NCBI GenBank assembly: GCA_016801885.1
Contig: CM028898.1
Coordinates: 14,482,858-14,546,857, forward strand
Direction: 5' to 3'
Length of the DNA stretch: 64,000 bases
Origin: Toxotes chatareus
Taxonomy: Eukaryota > Chordata > Actinopteri > Toxotidae
Below, piece after piece: positions 49,401 through 61,400 of this stretch. The notes under the pieces were generated by a model. It searched no databases, was not told the origin of the DNA, and was given only the letters and a program-made list of their open reading frames with translations. Made by a program: the position numbers and the translations under genes. Position 1 is the first letter of the stretch. Each line of letters begins with the position of its first letter.

Positions 49401-52400
49401 ACACTTTGCATGTCTGCATGAGTAGGCATGGACAACTGAAAGACTGAAAGGCTGCATTCAAACTACCACTTGAAGCTTACCTTAAGCTTACTAGTATTTA
49501 CACTCTCAATCAGTGTCAAGGAAACACGTTAACTGCCCCAGGTTATTGTACCTGGTGCGAGTGGACTTTAGTGTGTTCAGATCAGACTGGAAGAAGCATG
49601 GAAAAACTTGCAGTGAGAGTGGCCTAAAAAGTAAAGTCAAATTGTAAAATCAAACATAAGCGCGCTTCTCTGCTTTTCAGTCAACATCTCCTCTTCCACC
49701 ATCTCACTACCAATAACTGTAAGAAAAGTCATTATAAAGAATGGAAATCTCAAGGGAAACTGTCTTCTCCGGTGCATGACAGACTTTACAGCAGAGATAA
49801 TTTCAGATACGACCACGGGGCAGCTGGGAGTTTGCCAGGTTTTTCAGCTGATCTGCTCCGTCCAGCAGTGGGCCTGGAGAGTCCTCTGAGGCCTCTAACG
49901 CTGAAGCGCCCGGCTTGTTTGATGACCACCTCAACCGCTGAGCCGCTCACTTTGAAGCCTCTCAATTGAAATTCAAGAGGAGAGATTTCACTTCTAATAA
50001 ACTGACAACAACGGGTGAAGGCAGGGAGCATGGCAAGCTCGCACAGGCTGCAATCAGCAAAAAGGGGGATGAAGTACTGAAGAGGGAGAAAGAGGAAAGA
50101 TGGAGAGGTGGGGAAGATGACGCAATACTACTTGTTTGCCCTTTGAGTTTAAGCCTTTTTTGGGCTCAAGATACTCTGGCTGCTATGATTTTGTTGGACA
50201 TTGTTCAATGAGAATAAAAGCTATTCTAAGATATCGCTTCTATGAGTTTTTTTCTTTTCTGTAGTATGCACTGTGAGTAGACTAGGATGAGGAGAACATG
50301 TGAGGATAAGAGAGTTGCATGTGAAACAGCTGATTCCACCCTCTTTCTGATCCTTCCTCCCCTCCTCATCCTCTTAGCTTCCTACTTCTCCTCTAACTTT
50401 TCTCTGCATGCCGTCCAGCTGCAGTGACGTACGAGATCTGATCGCATTTCGCAGGAAAGATATTGTGAACGAGGGAGTACCTCTCTTAGTATCCAAAGTC
50501 AGAAGCAATTAAGTCACTTAGTCTCTGCCAATCTGAGGATCTTCAGAAAACAATAAGTACACTCAGAAGAATTAGTGCTCCAAGTCTTTTTATGCAGTAG
50601 GGTGGGACAAGTAGCACTATGACAGTATTCACACCATCTGTGAATGAGTCCACATTAGAGTAAGGGCTGGAGGCAGGCTTGGGTGGTTGTCTACAGATCA
50701 GGGCACATCTCCACTGATTATACTGCCAGACCACATGACTATATATAGATACAAGCTTGGTTGGTGTTCACAAAATTGGGAATTACAACCATCATCTGGT
50801 AAGTGGTAGCCAGTCTCAGTCACTGGTTCATCATCCCACACTCTATATGAAGTCTGTCTTATCTATTCTCTTTTGTTGTGTTTGAATATAGCAGAGTCGA
50901 TCCCATCTTATTTCTCTGGTTTTTGTTGTCACACACTGACATCAACACGGATGGATGATAACCCGTAACACAAAAATGTTCCAAAAATTCCAGCAGTAAT
51001 ACTTCCATACAGCATACATCATCACCAGAAAGCCTTCACCGTCCTTGTACACATTACAACATGACACTGGTGTTCTCATATTTGCTCTGGAGAGCAGAGT
51101 CTTTTCAAATTTAGCCACCTTAGTGTGAACCTGTTACTATATGCATGGTGTGTGCCTGTGTTCCTTGTGAAAGCTTATGAGTGTGCAACAATGCTCTTAC
51201 AGAACTGCACGTATAGCAGGTATCAAATAGTGTGCGCATCCATGCAGAGTTTTGTCCCTGTGCATGCACTTGGGAAAATCATTAAGGACCAAGGGTGTTG
51301 ATAACACCTCTAGTCCCATCTGTCATCTGTGTTTCTTAGGTTACAGTAACTTCCACAGCTCCACCCACAAACGTCCACACACAGCAGCTGCTGCTCAGGC
51401 AGATTCTATACCACTAATTTTCTTAAGTCTTGTGATAAGACTATAAAGCGCAGGCTCTAATGACAGTACATCGTGTACAGCAGCATAAGACTAGATGTCT
51501 GGGCATGTGCTGCCAGGTTTTCATGCCAATACTGGACCTAGGCTTTGCCAACACTGGTGACCTTCACAGCAGACTGTCCGCTGTGTTCAATTAAGAGGCT
51601 TCTGAGAAACAAAGACCTAACCTGTACTTCCTGGGTGAACCACAGGTTAGTCCTAGCTGTTGAGCACGGACGTCCAGTGTGCAGAACAAGTTAAGGAGCA
51701 TTTGGAACCATGGCAGTCTCATGGATACCATTAAATCTCCCATATCCTCCCTCACTCTCTTGCTCACTCTCACACAGTTGCATGGAAACATGTACTTGTA
51801 CATACATAGCAACTAAGACAGAAGCAGTTCATGTCCACCGCAACAAGCAAGTCCGTGCAAGCAAGGTGGCACGACTGACCACAAGAAAGGAGGCCAGCAC
51901 GCTCCCGCGCAGTGTGCGTGTGTGTAAAATGACAGGAGGTGGCATTTGTTGTAGTCACAGATCACTTAATCACAGTGTGCAACAGGTCTCAGTAGAGCTG
52001 CAACGATTAGTCGATTAAACTATTGACAGAAAATGAATCAGCAACTGTTTTGATAACTGATTAATCATTTGAGTAATTCTTCAAACAAAAAATGTCAAAT
52101 ATGCTCTGGTTCCAGCTTCTCAAATGTGAATATTTTCTGTTTTTTTTTTAGCTATACATTTTATACATACATATACATTTTACAGACCAAGTGGATTGCA
52201 AAAATAATCAGTAGATTAATCAATGATGAAAATAACTATCAGCTGCGGCTGACATTCTGGGTATTTTGTTCAAGATGGTGCTATTGCACAAGTGTTACGT
52301 CACATGCAACAAAAGGTGACTCACTGCACACTACTAACTAATTTCTGCAGGATAAAGCTGGGGATTTTTTTTCGACAGAGCAACTAGATCACGCAGCCAT

Positions 52401-55400
52401 TAGAGCAGGATCTGTTACACACAAGAGATCAGCTGATCAAACTGACAGTTAGTCATGAGGCAGAGTCAGAACAGGCAGAATCACCCTCAGAAAAGCTCAT
52501 CGATTCATCCTCGTATTTGCTGTATGTGAATCACGAATCCAGGAGGCTTAAAACCGGGCTGTGAGTCAGTGGACAGCTGCACGGCAACCGTTCTCCTAAC
52601 ACAATTGGCACGAAACAGCAAACACATACAACCTGATAAGATTAATAGAAATGTTCTGGTGCTACTGTTAATGAACAAAGTACTGGACAAGCCGTAACTA
52701 TGACAATGATAATTAATAACTGGGACATTGGCTGTGGGTCTAATGAGAAGGCACAAGAGTACATTTAATCAGCTATCCATTTGTCTACTTGCCTGTGTAT
52801 CTGTTTTCTAACCTCTTATTGCCAATTGTCTAACCTTCTGTTGTTGAAAACCTGTCAAGGGAGGCAGTCATTTCGATCTGTAAAGATTTGACCGTTTAAA
52901 CTAGAGTCCACTGCATGATTTCCAAACGTCCATGGTGCTTAATTCTGTCTTTAGAAACTACATCTGCACTTCTATCGGGAAAGAAGAAACTGGTTCACTG
53001 GTTGAGCTTGTAGCTATGACCTTTCAAACATCCGGAAAGATCAGAATATTAGCAGACAGCTATGGTCCAATTCAATAACATATAATAAGGTGAGTGATGT
53101 CAAGATCAGATTATCTACCGGGGTTTAAATTGGCTCTTGTTGTTTTTTTCTGCTGGGACCAATCACCCCTTTTTTGCTGACCTCTGACTAATTCATGGGC
53201 ACTACTGAAGCAGACGTCAGTTTTGACTCAAGTGGGCCAGAAGCCTGACGGACTCAAGAACCACATGAAGTGAAAAGGAAAGCAATTTCCTGCTCGACAG
53301 CCTCCGTAAACGTGGTGTCATTTTTAGCAGTTTTAATCATGCTGTCTCCTGTCACAATGGGCATCACATGCTAGAGCCACTTTTCATTGGGATACAGGGC
53401 TTGACTCAATTTAACTTGACCCCGGGGGCTGACAAAACAAATGGCCAGAGCGTGAATTTTACACACTGTGGCTATGAAAAAAAGAGGCTCCTAAAATATT
53501 AATTTCCTTACAAGGATCAGCCAGAGTCAAAACAACAGCTTGCTTATGCGGCGTCATGAAACCAATTAGCGTGATGGAGTTATCCCTATGCCATAAAAAG
53601 CAGTGGGGTGCGATGGAGCACCCTTGCCCAGCGCCTTTCCTGGCTGATGGGTTTTATAATCAAGAGGCCCTGCTGTTCTGGTCGTTAAAGCAGCAGGGTT
53701 GACTTGGTTGGCCATCTTGCTGATTATAGCACTGCTAACTCCCACCGCGGATCCATAATTCAAAGCCTGGATGTGGTGCGGTTTCACAAGCCTGGTTGGT
53801 TGTCCCTGACTCGCTCCACTATCATGTGCCAACTGGCAAATGCTGCCAAGACTGGCAACAAAAGTCAGCAGTCGTGTAGACATCAAACCTTTTTATAGGC
53901 ACTGGTTTCATTACATCTAAATGAGGGCTCGGATCACTAATAAAACAACAAAAGAGCAATTGGAAATCTCAACAATATAAATGGCCTACAGTGTACTGGC
54001 CACCACTCATACTGTAATAACACACAAAGTTTGATTAGAAGCTAAATTAAATGTCTTCCTCTGTAATATTCTCCATGATTATCACAAACAGGCCTCTATC
54101 TGGTCTCATTGCCAGCAGGTGACAGTGGGAGAGAAACTGAAGAAATCTTGTGTGTTGTAAAACATTTTAAACGTAATTAACAAGATAGTCTCTCAAGCAG
54201 ATAAATACAGCAGCTATAAATAAGGGCAGATAAGATTAAAAAAAAAAAAGAAACCCAAAGTGAGGAGGCAGGAGAAACAGAGAGAATAGAGACAGAGGCA
54301 ACAGATGGAGAGGGACATTTTCAACAAAAACATGCAGACGGGGTCTGAATCAGTGAGTGATAGGGCCATAACGCGCCAGGTCACCTGTCCACACTGATGT
54401 CACGTTTTATTGCTTACATTTGTGTCCTGTTTTTATTGCTCTGGTTTCAAAGGTCATGAGATTACACTCACCTTTATCAGGGTGATGGGTTTGACCGTGT
54501 ATGCACTGGAGAGATTAAAAGAAGTGCTTTTGTCTGTGTGTCATATCTGAAGTGTATGTCCATCTCTGTCTCTAGTTTTTCCTCCCGAGAAAACATCCTC
54601 ATTTCAACCCTCTTTCCCAAGAAACACTGTGGTCACTATGGAGTAGAGTAGTGGAGTGGGATCATATAGCTTCATGTTTTAAAAAGCCCTGTTTCACAGT
54701 GTCAAAAAGTTTTTCCCTATCCCCTTCCCTTATCTTTAGGCTGCACAATGACATAATGGTGACATCTGTGTGCTGCGTCAAGAATACGGCAAAGAACAAA
54801 GGATCAAGATCACAAAAAGAAAGCAATCAGGTCTAAGCAGTGACCTTAACGGGGCAACCTTTCAGGCTGCTCTTTCAGGAACGCAACCAAAGCTTTGGAA
54901 AGTCCAGCGGGCACAATTGCAGCTGGTTATCTGATAGAAAACCTCAGAGCTGCCCTCTCTGCACCCCAACAATGCTAGAGTATATCCCATTTCAGGGGCT
55001 CTTGATGAATGGAGGTGTGTGTTGGCTCACAGTGTACCTGATACAGGGTGCTTGGTGGCAAGGTCTGCTCTTCATTTGACGTTACATAAGACGTCTGGCT
55101 GTGGCAAACGAATGTCAGATTAGTACAGTCAGACGAGGGTCGCTGTAATTCCGACTCAGACACTTATACGTACACACACACACACACACACACAAGTCTG
55201 AGCAATAGGATTCCCAGCACCTTATGCAGCTTGAAAGATCATGATTTGGATGAAAGAAATCTTTTTTCTTTCTTTCTCTCTGCCACCTGTCCATTTTTTC
55301 CTCCTTGCTCAGTGATCTTGTCATGTCTGTTTTGAGGCCATGTAGCGCAGATGTATTACTGGATGGCAAAGGCACAGATGGTTACAAAGGATACGAGGAA

Positions 55401-58400
55401 CAATACAGCAATTTGTCATTCGTGAAAGCAATCCATTGAACTCATAGATCTCAATTAAGTGTTACAGAGGAAGGGTGCAGGGTGCCCTAAGGTCACCCTC
55501 AAAATAAAATATTGAAAAATATTAAGCATCCATTTGGCAGATGTTCTTATTTCAAATAAGTGCAAAAACCCCCCAAAAAACAAGAAAACAGAACAAAAAA
55601 CACAACCTCCTAGCCAGGTATTTGGGCTGCTTACCAGCAAAGCTACTGGTGCCATACCAACAACACACATCCAAGGTCCGCCAACTGGCAGGAAAGCTGT
55701 GTAGCTTTGTGAGACTGGCGCAGGCTGCTGGCCATTGAAGGTCAGAGGTAGCTTTGAGGTCAGAGGCCGGAGGTCGGCCATAACACACAAACTAGGACAA
55801 TCACCAATTATCCAGATGACAACGCACTGACATGAACACATACACACGCCACACAGGATCAAGTTACAGCCCTGTGAGCTTTGCGGGACAACACAGGCGC
55901 AGGCTGACCATTTCAGAGCCAGTGGAACAACTTAAGAGTACAGGGGGGATGGCCCCTCATTGCTACTTGTCACTTTGATCATGAATGTGACACTACTCTA
56001 CAGAGCATAAAAGCTACAATATAGGATAGACTTGAGTATTTATAGTAAATAGTTTAGAGAATATTATGGATCCAAGACAAAACTGACAGAAGGGTGGGAC
56101 TGAGAGAAAAAGGCACAATTGCAAATCCATCTGATACTTGAGCACCACGGACAGCGCCACGGATTTATCACAGTTAGGCCACTGATCTTTCAGAGGCTTG
56201 GTTGAGGCCATTGATTGTAAATGGCACAAACCTCGGTCAGATAAAGGATTGACGAGTCAGGCAGACAAGACTAACATTTTAAACTAAACAACCTCTCCGA
56301 CCCTACTAGGGGGTGGAGAGGGAGGATGTCAGGCTAACAGGGTAAATGCATTTTGGTCATTTTGTGCAAATAAAGTGGATGGCTACCCCCCCACAAACCC
56401 CTCAAACTGCCCACTGTATAATATCAGATAAACATTTTTTGCAGAAGAAGGATAAGAGATCGACCAAACCAATAATTAATATTATTGTTATGATTTAACA
56501 TTATTATTTGGCTCTCCTCTGTCAGTTTTCATAGATTAAAGTCAGAAAAACCATGTGTTGAACCTTTGGTAAGTAATGCCCTATTTTCAGAAGGAGGCAG
56601 AAGTAAGATGTGCTGCCGCTGCCATTCATCACAGTGTCAAGTTAACTTCACACCCATGTTCACATGTAATGACATCAGTAATAGCAGAACGGTGCTCAAC
56701 AGCATGCTATTTTCAGGCATTTTAGTCCATTTTGCTCCCATCAGACATGACACAGTGGGAGACGTCATCTGTGTGAAACACAAAAGCGGCCATTAGTGTT
56801 TCCAAGAAGCTTTGAGTCTTCAGCAGCCATAGCACATAATCAACTTTCCACGGGGTTTAAGAAAACACACTGTTCTCTGTTTTTTGAAGATGAAAGACAT
56901 CTCTTAGACATACTTGAGTAAAGAGAAATAAACTAAAGAATTGCAATGAGTGCTAGTAGTCTCAAGAGACTGTAAAGCTCATTATATAGAAAGCAAAATA
57001 GTTGAAAGGATGAAAAATAGAGCAACTAAATGGGATTTGAGTGTGCTCACAATGGGAAAGTACCAAAATTAAGCATCCTTCAAACATGTCAGTGCGCATA
57101 TCAAAGGTGGTGAGAGAGGAAGAGCAAAAGAAACTGTGTAATAATAGTATACATCTGGATACAGTCATTGCCTAAATCCTTACAACCTCCACAGCACCTG
57201 TCCAAAGGGACTCGCATGTTAGCAGCATGTTTGCAGTTAAACTTCATGTCTTTTTTTCTTTATGAAATAGTATGTTTCTTGGTTTAAAACCAGATACTGT
57301 TTCTCAAAACAACAAAATGAGGCATGACTCATTTCAGCTTCCGAAAATGACTCAGCTTTTTCTGATCTGCCACCCTTGTGGATAAGGTAGTGTTGGGTCA
57401 CACTACTTCCTGCTTAGGTAACACACGCAGATATTTCCATTGTCCCCAACTATAGCTCATGCTTCCATTTTTCTGGAAAGGCAGTGTCATTGCTGAGCCT
57501 TGCCAGACAAACAACACGGTGTTATGACTGGGATGTTACACAGAAAAACCCCCACAGAGACTTACTCCCTGTAGCTCCTTTAGCCCCAAGACATATGGGA
57601 GATGTTTTCTCTGTAAACAGCCGATCACTGAGCTGCAAATCTGTCTGTCCTCAGTTCCATCTCTTATCTCTGTCCTGGTTTCTCCCTCTGCCTTCTTTTG
57701 CCCACCTGGTGCTGTTTCCACACACCATACCCCTGACCCCTTCAACAACTTTTTTTCTATATCAAATTCTCAATTACTTGGTGTTTCTTTTTACTCTCTT
57801 TCAGGTCAATTTGTTAGTGTCTTCAGGAGATTTTGAGAGAAGGATTGGTCATTGATGTGAGCTTTGTTGTGAGAATCAACTTGTGCCCTATTGGATATGT
57901 TACAATGGACCAATCCCTGCCTTTCTCTCTGGCCAGGAGCCCAATAAAGACGGCACATCGATGGCCCTGCGGCTGACCTGTACTTCCTGCTTGTATAAGA
58001 GGTATTAGGTAGCCCACGGAGGAAGCAGGGGAACATTGTGCTCCTGATTCTGTTACACAGAACTGAGCGCAACACATACAAATGAACATACACATCAACA
58101 AAGGATGTGCTCTTATCACAATTTTGCTGCATTATGCTTGTGTAATCTATAACATAATTAGATGAGGTTACAGTAAAAGTCCTTCAGGTTGCTCCTTCCT
58201 GTTCATCATCCCCCTGTGGACAGAAGAATGACTCAGAAGAGGCCTGAGGACACGCCAAGGTGCAAACCACACCGGCTAGATTATGTTCTCTGTTATTTAA
58301 CAACTGGATTACATAATACTGCTTTTTAAGAAATCCAACTGCCTAATGAACACATTTTGATTCCTAGGGAGTTGGTCAGGGGAGGTAAGCGTGTTTACTT

Positions 58401-61400
58401 GAGCACTAAAAGCTATTCAGAAGAACCAACAACAGGGCTACTCCAGCATGTAGTCTCCTTCAGTGGCTGCTTGTGGTGAGCTGCCACGCCCTGCCCTCTC
58501 ATCATGATCAGGAGTGGAAGAGCAGGGAGGGCATCGAGAGGGATCACATACTACTCACACACACAAACATGCACAGACCTACCCACAATGGCCCTTGTTG
58601 TGAAAGAGACCAAAGGAAGGGGCAGCAGGGGGAGTCAGCGAAAGGCAGATGAGGAGAAGTGGAGTAAGAAAACATGAGGACAGCAAAGATTATCCACCTT
58701 CCGGGGTCAGACAGTCTATCTGTGTTGACATATTAACCTAGCTTTGCAACAAAGTAGGACTACGGTGCCTCGTCTTCACTTCTGCTCCTCTCCGCTCCGC
58801 CGCTGTTGCCATTTTAGGTTCAGGTCTCATTCCTGGCTCTGTCGCTTTGTGAGGAGGTTAAATCTTGGCAGCTAAAAAGGACATGGCTATTTGTAGTTCC
58901 TTTCCCTCTCTTGTCCAAACATGAAGCTATTCAAACACTGTCGTAAAAAAAGACTGTGCATAGACAAAGTGTGCCCTTTTTCACATTTTCCCCAGATTTT
59001 TAACTAAGCTATTATGGCGATTGGCTGTTTTGGAGAGGACATTTCCATCAGCAGAGGTTGGGGGAATATTAAGACAGCAAGGGAACTGTGTCATTTTTAT
59101 GCAAATTTTGAGCATTTCTGATGCATGTTAGTCACTCTCCTTCACTCTCAGGCCAGCAGCAGGCTTTCTCCAAGTGTTTGCACAAGTTTGCATTTTGATT
59201 AAAACAAATCCTCCAGTTTGGTTTTGATCAACATCAAAACCAGACTGCAGGATTCAGGATGGCTACCTAAACTTTTCACAATTTTACCACGTTTTCACCG
59301 GCAACCAGTATAATGCTGCCTGGAACTACCTGGAACCGGCTAAAAAACGGATTCACGCTGAGTTTCCTCTGTAACAAACTCATGTTTGCTTGCAATTCTG
59401 TATTTGGCAACCTGTGCAAACATCCCAGATTAGTCATTTGACGTACATTGCCTTTCTAATTCACAGTAGTTTGTTTTCCGGGGGGAGCTGCTTTTGCTGA
59501 ACAAGGCTAACAACAGTGCAACCTCTGAGGTGAAGGCAATTTGAATCTCCTTTCACTGACAGACTTGCGTAGAGGTTAGCGGAAACTCTACACTGAGCAC
59601 TTGAGGTGAGGTGCTTTGTACACTACAAAGGCAGAAAATTTGCCAATTCATGGACGTACTGTAATCAAGTAGACTTGTGCTTGGAACAGGCTGAATGCTG
59701 CTCATTGTTTTTAAGGACTTGATCTTTACAAAAGAAACGGGAGGCAAAATGGTGCATTTTTATGTGCCTGCTGGCCGACATTCTCTCGCTCAGGGATCCG
59801 AATGAACCACCTGCTCCAAAGGTCTTTTTAGTCAGGGAAAAGAATGAATGAATACATGGTGAGTAAGTCTTTTTTTAAGCCTCCACTCCTCTTGTTATGA
59901 AGAAGGGCTTTAAGATCCCTGTACTCTGTAAACAACAAAATATGCTCTGAAATAATCAATACTACTGCAATATTTTTATTGCTACTGCACTTGCAATCCA
60001 CCCCAGATTGTATTGACATGTCTGCCAACAACTGAGCTGAGCAAATGTGTTTGCAAAGAATATATTTCTTACAGCCAATTCATCTGCACAGACGAAAAAC
60101 AACAACAAAAAATCCCATAGTTGCTGTGGCCTTCTTCCCCGTGCCACTGAGGAAGAGGAACAAAAAAACAAAAAAAACAAAAACAAACAATGGCCATGAC
60201 CTTGTCTAGGTGTCTCCATGGAGACGAGGCCTCACTGTAAAGCATTCCCCACTGTGCTGCTGCTGACAGGCCAGCACTGCAGAAGACATGCTTAACAAGT
60301 TCGAGGGCTAAGACACAACCTGCAGGGTGTAAACACTCAGTTCCACAAACAGGATATTTACATCAATGTGTATGAATACATTTACAAACTGTTTGATTAG
60401 TGTACTGTCCTAACCATCACTGTCAACAACAAATGGTTTTGGAACAGGGAACCTGGGATCTGTGTAAATGTATTAAAGCTTAAACGTGATTTTAGGCATT
60501 AATTGTATTCTGTAGTGTATACCTACTAAGTTATCCTGTCTAATGCATGTTCTAAACTCCTATTAATGTATGTTTATGTTTATGTATGTAAATGTATGTT
60601 TAGCTTTCAATGCCACAACAATCTTTTGTAAGTCGAGTGAAATCAGTCGTGAGATAAAATAGTCCTCTCAGGCGTCCCTTTCACGAAGTTGAGCAACCAT
60701 CTTTATCCTTTGGGGACTAAACATAGCTTTCCCATTAGCCTCTTAAAGAGGGATGATATCACCTCTCTCAGTCTTTTACTCCTACGTGGAATATGGTCTG
60801 ACCAAGGCTATTGTCAGTAGTGACCAGCTGAGAATATAAATATGAAAAACAACTTGTTGATCATGTTGATGATCAACAAAATTTCACTGTTCATAGTGTC
60901 CCGGACACTGGTTGGGCTGGTTTCTTAATTTCCCCAACCTATGTCATTAAGAGGCCGGCCAGCACACTTCGTCTCTTGCTGACGCAAAGGTGTAATTACA
61001 TGACACTCATCAAAATGGCTGTTCAACTCTCCCTCTGCCTGTAACACTTAGAATAACATGACCGTACCTGAATGAAAACAGCTAAACCTGAGCCATCTAA
61101 TATCTCATTCATAAATCCACCTCAGTACACCTCTATCCTGTGTACCACTCACTCAAGGACAGGGAAAGCCCATTGAGCATAACAGGCAACAGGTGGTCCA
61201 TGAAAGGCAGCGGCTGGATCCCCTGAGGTTGTCAGTGGGGGGGAGTGAGCAAGAGAGGGAGAAAGAGAGCAGGTGGCAAAAGGCTTAACCTGAGCTAAAA
61301 CCCAATGAGCTCATCTCCGCAGGCTTAGCCAGCTCCGAGTTGTCTGCTTTCTGCCAGGACGGTCAGATCTGGGTACTCCCACCCAGTCAGCCAAGTGAGC

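Noticed and set aside
53566..53886. 106-codon minus-strand frame in the kif19 intron
   Set aside because: Composition is unusual but no motif is seen; a non-coding regulatory block is more likely.
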